A stretch of 64,000 bases of DNA, taken from assembly GCA_963675935.2 (NCBI GenBank), contig CAXXPV010000003.1, positions 1,550,001 to 1,614,000 of the forward strand. The letters run 5' to 3'. The notes beneath the pieces were generated by a model that saw only the letters and a list, made by a program, of their open reading frames with translations, was not told where the DNA came from and did no database searches. Shown one piece after another: positions 35,199 through 43,713 of the stretch. The DNA comes from G963675935 sp963675935. GTDB lineage: Bacteria; Planctomycetota; Planctomycetia; Pirellulales; Thermoguttaceae. The position numbers and the translations under genes are program-made. Numbering within the stretch: the stretch's first letter is position 1; every line of letters begins with the position of its first letter.

Positions 35199-36920
35199 TT
35201 ATTCTTCCGCTGCCGCTTCGACGCCGTATCCTCGCAACTCGGTGATCGACAGATACTGTTTCGCCCCGTTGGCATTGACGCCGCCGATGGCCCAGCCATA
35301 ACCGACACGTTTTTGCTCGGGATCATTGGCCAAAACCATTTCAAATACCTCTCCGGGATTTTTGCCGGCTTTCGAGTTGAATGCCAAACCACAAGGCGAT
35401 TTTGCCGGCGACAACTCGCGCCAATGGGCCGGATCGTTCTCCGGGGGCACATCGGAATCGACCGGCTTGGTTTGGATAAACACCCGAGGCATCGACTGCC
35501 AACTGCCGCCGTCGTCGGATTGGCGGCCGAAAAACACCTTGATGCTGTCGATTCTCACTCGGCGCCCATACAGCAGGCCGACGAAGGCGGTGGAATTCTG
35601 TTGTTTGATGTTCTGGCCGGCTTCGATGCTTTGTGTTTTATGCCGCCCTTCGACGAACGTGTCAAAGCTGCTTCGAGGGCCTTCCCCTCGCTCGCCGCGG
35701 CCGAAAATGCCGTCCGTGGCCACGCGGAACGCCATCTGGCGATCATCGCTCGCCTTCAACACACCCCTGGCGTCCCAAACGCGATGGTAGCCCGAGGCCA
35801 CGAGCCCAACGGGACGCAAAATCGCGGTCCGGCGGTTGAAACGTTGCGACATTTGACGAACGTCGAGAGCCAATTGTTGGTCTTGTGATGAAAGCATCTT
35901 GGGTTCGGCGTTGTCGGAGACGTAACGCACAGCTTGGCCGGCTGTCATGCGTCGAGGTGTTTTGGATTTATTTCCAACCGTTTCCACCACGCCTTCCAAA
36001 ACGACGACATCGACCCTGCCCGATTGCACCACCTCGACGCCGAACTCCGTGCCGAGGTCGGTGACCGTGGCGGTGGGAGTGTGGACGGCAAAGTAGGCCC
36101 CGCCTGCCGGGCGGGACTTCGTTGTGTCGCGATCGGTAGGCAAAGTCCCGCTCGGCAAGCGGGACCTACTTTCCACCCGCGCCGTCAACTTGCCCAGCGA
36201 CAAATATCCGCCGTCGGCCGATTCCGCTGTATACGTACACGGTCCTTGAAGAATCACTTTTGCGCCGGTGTAATACGTGATTTTCATCAGGCCGGACTTT
36301 AACATGTACTTCGTGCCGAGAACCACTCGATCGTGGATGGGAGCGTAGTCCGTATTCTCCCACTGGCAATCGACCATGCCGGTGATCCGGGCGATCGAAA
36401 CGACTTCCGGCCCGAGATCGTGTTTGACAGGCATCGGAACCGGCGAAATCGGATGGTTATTGGCATACCCCGCTTCCGTCCCTCGATGCTGGGGTAAATA
36501 GATGTGCGAAGTGATTAACGCCGCAACGCCGAACAAAACGGTTGCCACCACGTAGCCTATGAAAAGATCGTGGCTCAAGAGCGAACCGGCTGTGTCGCGC
36601 CACGTGTTGCCAAAAACGTTGAAAACGGGCAGCGAGGGGACGGGAGGAGCGAGCGGCGACGGAGCTTCACCGCGGGCCGTTGGCCCCCGGCTATTGCTTT
36701 CTACGACATTGGAGCTGTCGTCAGCGCCCGCCAGCGCGCGAGGCAGAAATACCGATAGCTCGACAAGTTCGACGTACAGGTCTCGGGCTTCACGGCTCTC
36801 TCGCAGCAGTTGCTCGGCTTCGGCCAGTTGCGACGCCGTCACTTCGCCATTCACGCTAGCGCCGACGAACGCCTGAATGCGATCGAAGAGATCGGATTTT
36901 TCGAGGAGTTCGCCGTTCAT
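35199..36920 (-). CDS. FecR-domain transmembrane anti-sigma-like protein
   Basis: 573 residues from the ATG at 36920. The N-terminal part (about 1-70) resembles the short sigma-binding region of planctomycete anti-sigma proteins. A transmembrane helix follows near residues 115-137 (LFIGYVVATVLFGVAALITS). The FecR domain is at about 165-320 (TYYTGAKVILQGPCTYTAES, then FAVHTPTATVTDLGTEFGV). The C-terminal half looks like a beta-sandwich (LamG- or NPCBM-like). The start overlaps the sigma gene by 4 bases (ATGA). Residues about 250-276 are an in-frame palindrome insertion with SRSRLPSG that breaks the FecR domain between two strands. Confidence 0.87.
   Translation of the reverse strand: MNGELLEKSDLFDRIQAFVGASVNGEVTASQLAEAEQLLRESREARDLYVELVELSVFLPRALAGADDSSNVVESNSRGPTARGEAPSPLAPPVPSLPVFNVFGNTWRDTAGSLLSHDLFIGYVVATVLFGVAALITSHIYLPQHRGTEAGYANNHPISPVPMPVKHDLGPEVVSIARITGMVDCQWENTDYAPIHDRVVLGTKYMLKSGLMKITYYTGAKVILQGPCTYTAESADGGYLSLGKLTARVESRSRLPSGTLPTDRDTTKSRPAGGAYFAVHTPTATVTDLGTEFGVEVVQSGRVDVVVLEGVVETVGNKSKTPRRMTAGQAVRYVSDNAEPKMLSSQDQQLALDVRQMSQRFNRRTAILRPVGLVASGYHRVWDARGVLKASDDRQMAFRVATDGIFGRGERGEGPRSSFDTFVEGRHKTQSIEAGQNIKQQNSTAFVGLLYGRRVRIDSIKVFFGRQSDDGGSWQSMPRVFIQTKPVDSDVPPENDPAHWRELSPAKSPCGLAFNSKAGKNPGEVFEMVLANDPEQKRVGYGWAIGGVNANGAKQYLSITELRGYGVEAAAEE
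36093..36169. repeat. palindromic repeat, family D (GTAGGTCCCGCTTGCCGAGCGGGAC), inside the FecR-like gene
   Basis: Arms GTAGGCCCCGCCTGCCGGGC and the inverse ending CGGCAAGCGGGACCTAC flank a loop. It is read in frame and adds about 26 residues to the FecR domain. The same unit occurs three times in mfd at 40949-41064. Confidence 0.85.
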
Positions 36921-37468
36921 GGTTCGTCCTCCCGGCGGAGTCCGTCGCGCATGCAATCGAGCAACTCGCGTCGAATTCTCGACATCGCCGAATACGTGCC
37001 CGTCAAAGATCGCCCAAGCTCGATGGCAATGTCCTTGATCTTCTGCCGCTCGACATAGCAACGCCGCAAAAGGTCCATGGCGTCGACGCCGAGTTTTTTG
37101 ACGCAGCCGGCCAGAATGGCCAATCGCCGGTCGGGCGACTCGGGCGTCTTGGCGATTTGGGCCATGATGAGGTCGCCGACCTCGTCGCTCAGCACGAGCG
37201 GCTTACGCTGAAGCTGTTTGCGGTGGGTCCGCACGGCATACCGGGCGATGGTTCTCGCCCAGGCCAAAAAATCGCTCTCAGGTTGGAATTTGTCGAACTC
37301 TCGCCAAAGACTGAGCCTTGTTTCCTGCAAAATATCTTCGGCGTCCTGCCAGTCGGGCACCAGCGCATGGACGCACGCCGCCACCTGGAGTTCGTGTCTG
37401 CCCAACAAAACAAGAAACTCGCGGTTGCGGTCGTCCATGTCCGAAATGTCGCTGGCCGCGTCGCTCAT
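36917..37468 (-). CDS. ECF-type RNA polymerase sigma factor
   Basis: 183 residues from the ATG at 37468. Region 2 is seen at about residues 15-75 (DWQDAEDILQETRLSLWREF, then FLAWARTIARYAVRTHRK). Region 4 helix-turn-helix is at about 130-170 (RQKIKDIAIELGRSLTGTYS). It directs RNA polymerase to specific promoters. The stop overlaps the start of the FecR-like gene, the usual arrangement for a sigma and its membrane anti-sigma. The closest type is the Rhodopirellula/Verrucomicrobium sigma group. The inducing signal is unknown. Confidence 0.92.
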   Translation of the reverse strand: MSDAASDISDMDDRNREFLVLLGRHELQVAACVHALVPDWQDAEDILQETRLSLWREFDKFQPESDFLAWARTIARYAVRTHRKQLQRKPLVLSDEVGDLIMAQIAKTPESPDRRLAILAGCVKKLGVDAMDLLRRCYVERQKIKDIAIELGRSLTGTYSAMSRIRRELLDCMRDGLRREDEP

Positions 37469-37853
37469 CGAAAAAAGTCTTCCGCAGGGTATACTTTCAC
37501 TATAATCACGGCGATACACGAAAATCATCTTTTTCCATTAACAGAGGGCCAATACCTCCAAAACTTGGCGACATTTTTGGGATTATTCGCGGCAACTCCC
37601 TGGAGAGAGGGGATGGCGGGTATGCCGCAAGAAGAGCGCCGGCGTAGGTAGTTCCGGCTTTGTTGAGTGTCAACTTGATAATGTCGCAATAGCCGGAGGC
37701 TATACTGTGAACGGCTGAAATTGTCCGAAATTTTCACTTCCCGAAAAAATCGGACAAACCAAGCCGTGCAAGGTATAACAGCCTCCGGAGGGTCGGCGAC
37801 AAGGCCCCGGAGGCTGTTAGCCTCCGGCTATTGTGCAGACCTTAGCCAACCCA
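37469..37853. other. gene-free stretch with AGCCTCCGG palindromes
   Basis: No gene is seen. An inverted repeat with CAGCCTCCGGAGG and CCCCGGAGGCTGTTAGCC lies at about 37778-37830, with a smaller related copy near 37689-37703. The sigma gene promoter should be here but is not recognisable. Confidence 0.55.
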
Positions 37854-38780
37854 TCAACGCAGCATGGCCACTAAGTGCGCCGCGACGCAATCGGCAAGAA
37901 TTTCCGGATCGTAGCCGCCTTCCAACACGCTGACCAAACGGCCGTCGGCGTAGGCGTCGGCCACGTCGAGCACACGATCGGTCAGAACGGTGAAATCCTC
38001 GGTTTCCAGGCCGAGATCGCCGACCGGATCGAGCCGGTGGGTGTCGAAACCGGCGCTCAAAAGCACCAATTGCGGCTTGATCGTCGCGGCAATCCGTTCC
38101 AGTCCGTCGCTGAAACGGTCGAGATACTCGCGGCGCGGCGTGCCGTAGGCAATGGGCAAGTTGAGTGTTGTGCCAAGGCCCGGCCCGCCGCCCGTTTCGT
38201 CGCGGTCGCCCGTGCCTGGAAAAAACAGCCACCGATGGATCGAGAAGAAACCGACCCGCGGCTCTTCCCAAAACGCGGCCTGGGTGCCGTTGCCGTGATG
38301 GATGTCCCAATCGACGATAAGCACGCGGTCCAGCCCGAGCGAGTCGATGGCCAGCCGGGCAGCCACCGCGACGTTGTTGAACAGGCAGAAGCCCATCGCG
38401 TGGTTGACCATTGCGTGGTGGCCGGGCGGGCGCACCAGGCACAGCGCCCGGGCGTCTTCGCCCCGGACGATTCGCTCGACGGCGTCGCACGCGCTGCCGG
38501 CGGCCATCAGGGCCACGTCGTAGCTGGCCGGACTGACGATGGTGTCGGCCTCGATGTTTCCGCCGCCCGATTTCGCGTAGGCCCAAACCTCGTCGATGTA
38601 GGCCGGCGAATGGACCGCGGCGAGCCGACGGCGCGAAACCGGCTTGAACTCGGGCTGCCGGCAACGAGCGGCCAAGCCGGTCGAGGCCAGACGATCGGGG
38701 ATTCGCCGAATTCGATCGGCCCGCTCGGGGTGGCTGCCGGTCTCGTGGTCGAGGAAACAGGGATGGCAATAGAGGAGCAT
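37854..38780 (-). CDS. histone deacetylase-family protein (AcuC/HdaH type)
   Basis: 308 residues. The bacterial class of zinc deacetylases is clear: HPERADRIRRI near the start, LVRPPGHHA with the paired catalytic histidines, DWDIHHGNGTQ with the zinc-binding Asp and His, LLSAGFDTH, and the closing VLEGGYDPE. Substrates of such enzymes include acetylated polyamines and acetylated proteins; the substrate here is unknown. The start ATG at 38780 gives MLLYCHPCFLDHETGSHPER, the usual N-terminus. It stands alone. Confidence 0.95.
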   Translation of the reverse strand: MLLYCHPCFLDHETGSHPERADRIRRIPDRLASTGLAARCRQPEFKPVSRRRLAAVHSPAYIDEVWAYAKSGGGNIEADTIVSPASYDVALMAAGSACDAVERIVRGEDARALCLVRPPGHHAMVNHAMGFCLFNNVAVAARLAIDSLGLDRVLIVDWDIHHGNGTQAAFWEEPRVGFFSIHRWLFFPGTGDRDETGGGPGLGTTLNLPIAYGTPRREYLDRFSDGLERIAATIKPQLVLLSAGFDTHRLDPVGDLGLETEDFTVLTDRVLDVADAYADGRLVSVLEGGYDPEILADCVAAHLVAMLR

Positions 38781-39216
38781 TAGCGAAACCTCCGACGTCT
38801 ACCCATTACTCTAGCAGCCCATTAGACAGATGGCCCAGGGTTTTGCAACGCCTCGCTGACGATTCCGCCATTCGGCCGGCTGTGTGTTTTTTCTAAGTCG
38901 TTGATAATCTGTGGGTTACGTCGTCTTTGGCGACAAGGAATTACCCCCCTCATGGAAAGTCGCTGTTGCAAAACCCGTCACTGCATGGTCGGTATGTTGC
39001 TGGCCGTTTGCAGCTACGATCAATCCAGACTGGCGTCTGTGGTTCGAGATTTCAACGAGCGCGGCGGCAATCGCTCGCGCGGGATTTGCGAGGAGCGTGC
39101 GTGGCATGTAGTAGTGAACATAAGTATCGACACCAGAATGTCACGCCCGTTTCAAGCGATGGTTTTGGGCCGCTTGACAACTCCCACGTGAACGGGACAA
39201 TGCATGTGAATGCAAA
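38781..39216. other. gene-free stretch, possible decayed MITE relative
   Basis: No convincing gene. Bases 38856-38945 share pieces with the 128-bp element at 17596-17723, in partly rearranged order (ACGATTCCGCCA, TAAGTCGTT, CGTCGT-then-AAGGAATTAC). This may be a decayed relative, but the match is incomplete. Confidence 0.35.
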
Positions 39217-39873
39217 ATGAGCGAAACTCAACCACCACATTCGGATTCCAGACGCAAGCCATCGTGGACAACATTGTCCCTTTTGCTCCTGCTAGCGCTG
39301 GCGATAGCCGCCTTATTCTGGCAACACCATGTGCTGCTCGGGCACAGGGAACAGTGTTTTGCCCCGCCTGCTCTTCCTATCTCGCTCCGAATCGTCTACC
39401 AGCGCGAGAGCATGTTGAAAGGCGGCAATTGCATACTCTACTGGGGCACGGTCACCTATACATTTCGCAATGAACAGACTTTTCCTGTTACACTCGCTTT
39501 TCCGCCAATCTGCGACTACTCCTATTCGCGCAGCGAGGTAAAAGTTGATCTTCCGCCGGTCTTCCACCGCGGCACCACGATCACCTGGCAGGATCTGCCT
39601 TTTCCCGACGAGAAAAGAGCCGTTCCGGATTTTGCGCGAGAGCAACGCGATGTCGTGATTCCGGCCGGGGAATCGGTCGCCTTCACTTCTCCGTTCGATG
39701 GCCTTACTTCCACGGACGAAGATCCGTGGATAAATCATGCTTTCGTTTTCGGCATGCCTCGTTCGCCATGCACACATCCAGTACTGGGCACGATCTACGG
39801 AACGTCGGTCGAGTGGACGGGGACGCCTAGGGACGTTACCGCCACGGAGCCACGAGAACCGAGTTCGCGGTAG
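39217..39873 (+). CDS. membrane-anchored protein of unknown function
   Basis: 218 residues. A short polar N-terminus is followed by one transmembrane helix (LSLLLLLALAIAALFW, about residues 20-35). The extracellular part is beta-rich, with TYTFRNEQTFPVTLAFPP and a segment GTTITWQDLPFPDE that recalls immunoglobulin-like folds describing relations between terms of a sum; two Cys pairs are present. I do not recognise a family. It precedes a DUF5615 remnant and mfd and has no operon partner. Confidence 0.6.
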   Translation: MSETQPPHSDSRRKPSWTTLSLLLLLALAIAALFWQHHVLLGHREQCFAPPALPISLRIVYQRESMLKGGNCILYWGTVTYTFRNEQTFPVTLAFPPICDYSYSRSEVKVDLPPVFHRGTTITWQDLPFPDEKRAVPDFAREQRDVVIPAGESVAFTSPFDGLTSTDEDPWINHAFVFGMPRSPCTHPVLGTIYGTSVEWTGTPRDVTATEPREPSSR

Positions 39874-40042
39874 CGAGGACATCGACGCCGCGGGCACGCA
39901 ATCCGCGCACAACCGCGTTTTCGCCGGCATCTTCGTCCAAGTAGAGGCGGACACCTTGTACCCTTCCGATGCGGCACGTCAAGCCGTCCGGTCCTTCTCC
40001 GCGCACTGCGGCAAGGGCGACCCGCGTCAGCGACCCTTCCAT
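39836..40042 (-). pseudogene. remnant of a DUF5615 (PIN-like) toxin-family gene
   Basis: The frame contains VRLYLDEDAGENAVVRGLRA followed by RGVDVLATAN, the typical opening of DUF5615 PIN-like proteins (LYLDEDV...RGHDV). After this the family sequence stops and the frame closes within 10 codons, so only the first third remains. DUF5615 proteins often pair with a DUF433 antitoxin; none is found here. The remnant overlaps the end of the upstream gene on the other strand. Confidence 0.5.
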
Positions 40043-40077
40043 CGGATTGCCCGATCCGATACAATTCCTTGAACATC

Positions 40078-43000
40078 ATGGCCAATGCCGAGACGGCTGC
40101 CACTGCGTCGGACCGGTTGCTGGAACTGGCCGGACGCCTAGAGCGACAAGAAGGCTTCGCCGAAATCGTCGGAAGTTTGAGAGCAGGCCAAGCGGCGACT
40201 CTCGACGGAGTCTGGGGATCGTCGTGCGCGCTGGCCGCCGCCACGCTGGCCGCTCATGCCCCGGCCACGCTGGTCGTCGTCTGTCCGCAGATCGACCAGG
40301 CCGACGATCTGATCGGCGATCTCTCGCTTTTCACCCGGCTGGAGCCGGTGCTGTTTCCCGCTTCCGAATCGTTGGATCGCGCCACGCACGACGACATCTT
40401 TGGCCAACGGCTTCACTTGCTCAAGCTGCTGGGCGAGGTGGAAGAGGAAAAGGGTGAGAAGAGCGGGGAGGGTGAGGAGAGTGAAAAGAGCGCTAAGCTC
40501 GTCGTGGCCAGCATCCAAAGTCTGTTGCAGCCGGCGCCAAGCCGCGACACGCTCGACCGCCAGACTCGCCGGCTCAAGGTTGGCGGCAACGTAGCGGTCG
40601 AGGAGTTGGCAAAATGGCTCGTTGTGAACGGTTTGGTGAATACGCCGGCGGTCGAATTGGCCGGCGAATTTTCCGTCCGCGGCGGCATCGTCGATATTTT
40701 CGCTCCCGACTGGGACTGGCCCGTGCGCATCGAGTTCTTCGGCGATGAGATCGAGTCGATCCGGCAGTTCGAGATTTCCAGCCAGCGGAGCTTGGAATCG
40801 CTCGATGCGATCGACGTGACGCTCATCGGCTCGAACGGCGGCGATCGCGCTCATCTGACCGACTATTTGCCGCCGAATAGTTGGTTTCTACTGTTGGAGC
40901 CGGCCGAGTTGGAGCAACAGGGGCGGCAGTATTTGGAGCGGATGGTGGAGGGAGAGAGTAGGTCCCGCTTGCCGAGCGGGACTGATGAGGGAGAGAGTAG
41001 GTCCCGCTTGCCGAGCGGGACTGATGAGAGAGAGAGTAGGTCCCGCTTGCCGAGCGGGACTGATGAGAGGGGGAGAGGGGGAGAAGGGGAGAATGGGAGA
41101 TTCGCGGATGCAACATTTTTGGTGAATCAAAAATCTTCTATTTCAAATCAGCAAATTTCCAGCCACCAGCCACCAGCCCCCAGCCCTTCCTTCCACTCCG
41201 TCTCCGACGTCCTGCGCGAAGTCTTCCGCTTTCCGTCAGTGACGGCCTCAGCCGTCGCCACGGCAACGCTCGAAACCACGTGCCGGCTGAAAATCGAGTC
41301 GGTCGAACGTTTCAGCGGCGACATCAACCGAGTGCGCGACGAGCTCGACGAAGCCGCCGCCGGCCAAGAGGTGTTCGTCGTTTGCCAGACCGAGGCCGAG
41401 GTCCGCCGGCTCGGCGATCTTTTCGCCGAAACACAAGCGGCAAAAGAAAATCGCCTGTTCTTCCCCATCGGAATGCTGCAAGGCGGTTTTCGCCTGGTTC
41501 CCGACCGAATCGCATTGGTCAGCAGCGGCGAGTTGTTCCGCCGGACCGACGTGCGGCGCACGACGCACCGCCGGTTGACTCGCGTCATCGACAGTTTTCT
41601 TGAATTGCGTGAGGGCGATCTCGTGGTCCACGTCGGCCACGGCATCGCGCGATACCGCGGTCTCAAACTGTTGGAAAAGAACGGGCAGGTCGAGGAACAT
41701 CTCGAACTTGAATTCGGCGGCCGCGTGAAGCTCTACGTGCCGACGACGAAGATCGGGCTGGTGCAAAAATACGTCGGCGGCGCAAAGAGCCGCCCCACCC
41801 TGGCCAAGCTCGGCGGGCATTCTTGGGGACATCAAAAGGAGCGGGTCGAAGAGGCCGTCGTCGATCTGGCGGCCGACATGATCGAGCTTCAGGCCGCGCG
41901 GGCTTCACGCCCCGGCATCACCTATCCGGCCGACACCGAGTGGCAGCGCGAGTTCGACGCCTCGTTTCCGTACCACGAAACCGTCGATCAACTGACAACG
42001 ATCGAAGCGATCAAGCGCGACATGTGCCAGGGCCGCCCGATGGATCGTTTGCTCTGCGGCGACGTTGGTTTCGGCAAGACGGAAATCGCGATGCGGGCGG
42101 CGTTCAAGGCCGTTGACGCCGGTTTTCAGGTGGCCATTCTCGTGCCGACCACGCTTTTGTGCGAGCAACACCGGCGGACATTTTGCGCCCGGATGGCCGA
42201 GTTTCCGTTCGAGATCGCCGCACTCTCGCGATTCGCCACGCGGCGGCAGCAGTCCGAGATCATTCGCCGGTTGGAAGAGGGTTCGATCGACATCGTCATC
42301 GGTACGCACCGTCTCGCGCAGCCCGACGTGCGGTTCCATAATTTGGGCCTCGTGGTGATCGACGAGGAGCAGCGATTCGGCGTCGAGGTGAAGGAGCGGC
42401 TAAAAACGCTTCGGCAGATCGTCGATGTGTTGACGATGACGGCCACGCCCATTCCACGAACGTTGCACATGGGTTTGTTGGGACTGCGCGACATTTCCAA
42501 CCTGGAAACGCCGCCGGAAGAGCGGCTGGCGGTCGAAACCCGCGTCGCCCGGTTCGATCCCGAGATTATTCGCCACGGCGTGCTTCGGGAACTGACACGC
42601 GGTGGGCAGATATTTTTCGTCCACAACCGCGTGGAAGACATCGAGATATTGGCCAAGCGGCTGCGGCAGATCGTGCCCGAGGCACGCATGGCCGTCGCCC
42701 ACGGCCAGATGCACGAGGACGACCTGGAACGGGTCATGCTCGATTTCATCGACCGCCGCTACGACATGCTGCTGGCCACGACGATCATCGAGAGCGGATT
42801 GGATATTCCGAGCGCGAACACGATTTTCATCGACGAGGGCGACCGCTACGGGCTGGCCGATCTGCATCAGCTTCGCGGACGGGTGGGGCGTTACAAACAC
42901 AGGGCGTATTGCTGCCTACTGATCGACCCGAACAAAAACCTTTCGCCCAGCGCGGCCAAGCGGCTGCGGGCGATCGAGGAGTTCAGCGACATGGGCGCGG

Positions 43001-43581
43001 GCTTCGCCATCGCCATGCGCGACCTGGAGATTCGCGGCGCCGGCAACATTCTCGGCACCGAGCAGAGCGGGCACATCGCCACGGTCGGCTACGAGTTGTA
43101 CTGCGAGTTGATGGAGCAGGCCGTTCGGCGGCTGAAAAAGATGCCGCCCAAGACTTCGATCGAGGTCGATGTCGATCTGCCGGGAGAGGGGTATATCCCA
43201 AAAAACTACGTGCCAGACATGCGGTTGAAGATCGACATCTACCGGCGTCTCGCGCGGGTAACGAGCGATTCGGAATTGGCGGATATTCGGGTGGAATTGG
43301 CGGATCGTTTCGGCCAGCCCCCCCCGCCGGTGCAGCATTTACTGGCCTTGGCCGAAGTCCGCATCGCGGCTCACCGGTGGAAAATTCGCTCGATCCATGT
43401 CGAGGATCCCTACGTAGTATTCTATTATGCGTCGGCCCGCGCGATCCAACAGTTGGCCGCCGCGTCGGAAGGGCGGTTGAGGGTGGTTGACGACCACAGT
43501 GCGTATCTTCCGTTGGAGAAAGGAGTTGCGCAGCCGGGTACGATTTTCGGCGAAGTGAAATCCCTGTTGCGGCGGGAGTGA
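40078..43581 (+). CDS. mfd: transcription-repair coupling factor Mfd
   Basis: 1167 residues from the ATG at 40078. Mfd removes RNA polymerase stalled at lesions and recruits UvrA. The N-terminal UvrB-like part is followed by the polymerase-interacting domain (LREGDLVVHVGHGIARYRGL) and the helicase motor: motif I LLCGDVGFGKTEIAMRAAFK, Walker B VVIDEEQRFGV, TATPIPRTLHMG, and the late motif QLRGRVGRYKHRAYC. The C-terminal TRCF domain is at the end. Between the UvrB-like part and the next domain, residues about 291-345 are an added linker. It holds three 13-residue copies of GESRSRLPSGTDE from a repeated palindrome and then filler rich in Ser, Gln and Pro. Confidence 0.96.
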   Translation: MANAETAATASDRLLELAGRLERQEGFAEIVGSLRAGQAATLDGVWGSSCALAAATLAAHAPATLVVVCPQIDQADDLIGDLSLFTRLEPVLFPASESLDRATHDDIFGQRLHLLKLLGEVEEEKGEKSGEGEESEKSAKLVVASIQSLLQPAPSRDTLDRQTRRLKVGGNVAVEELAKWLVVNGLVNTPAVELAGEFSVRGGIVDIFAPDWDWPVRIEFFGDEIESIRQFEISSQRSLESLDAIDVTLIGSNGGDRAHLTDYLPPNSWFLLLEPAELEQQGRQYLERMVEGESRSRLPSGTDEGESRSRLPSGTDERESRSRLPSGTDERGRGGEGENGRFADATFLVNQKSSISNQQISSHQPPAPSPSFHSVSDVLREVFRFPSVTASAVATATLETTCRLKIESVERFSGDINRVRDELDEAAAGQEVFVVCQTEAEVRRLGDLFAETQAAKENRLFFPIGMLQGGFRLVPDRIALVSSGELFRRTDVRRTTHRRLTRVIDSFLELREGDLVVHVGHGIARYRGLKLLEKNGQVEEHLELEFGGRVKLYVPTTKIGLVQKYVGGAKSRPTLAKLGGHSWGHQKERVEEAVVDLAADMIELQAARASRPGITYPADTEWQREFDASFPYHETVDQLTTIEAIKRDMCQGRPMDRLLCGDVGFGKTEIAMRAAFKAVDAGFQVAILVPTTLLCEQHRRTFCARMAEFPFEIAALSRFATRRQQSEIIRRLEEGSIDIVIGTHRLAQPDVRFHNLGLVVIDEEQRFGVEVKERLKTLRQIVDVLTMTATPIPRTLHMGLLGLRDISNLETPPEERLAVETRVARFDPEIIRHGVLRELTRGGQIFFVHNRVEDIEILAKRLRQIVPEARMAVAHGQMHEDDLERVMLDFIDRRYDMLLATTIIESGLDIPSANTIFIDEGDRYGLADLHQLRGRVGRYKHRAYCCLLIDPNKNLSPSAAKRLRAIEEFSDMGAGFAIAMRDLEIRGAGNILGTEQSGHIATVGYELYCELMEQAVRRLKKMPPKTSIEVDVDLPGEGYIPKNYVPDMRLKIDIYRRLARVTSDSELADIRVELADRFGQPPPPVQHLLALAEVRIAAHRWKIRSIHVEDPYVVFYYASARAIQQLAAASEGRLRVVDDHSAYLPLEKGVAQPGTIFGEVKSLLRRE
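40949..41064. repeat. three tandem 39-bp family D units inside mfd
   Basis: Units with GTAGGTCCCGCTTGCCGAGC start at 40958, 40997 and 41036, so the period is exactly 39 bases (13 codons) and the reading frame is kept. The unit is a palindrome (GGTCCCGC...GCGGGACT). The same unit sits in the FecR-like gene. Confidence 0.92.
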
Positions 43582-43610
43582 GTTCCCGGCTATAATTCGC
43601 CCGCTCCAAT

Positions 43611-43687
43611 GTAGCAGGCACACTCCGTGTGCCGTCCGTAGTGTAATTGTCAGCCGGGCGGACGGCACTCGGAGTGTGCCTACTACG
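43611..43687. repeat. palindromic repeat, GTAGCAGGCACACTCCG family
   Basis: Arms GTAGCAGGCACACTCCGTGT and the inverse ending CGGAGTGTGCCTACTAC enclose a GC-rich loop between mfd and the parvulin gene. A partial copy lies at 17858-17893 and a core-only copy at 35165-35191. Confidence 0.82.
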
Positions 43688-43713
43688 TTGCCAAGGAAAC
43701 ACACAGTCCAAGG

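Noticed and set aside
40949..41064. Regular 39-bp repeats taken as a possible CRISPR array
   Set aside because: The units abut with no spacers, keep the mfd reading frame and match a palindrome found elsewhere.
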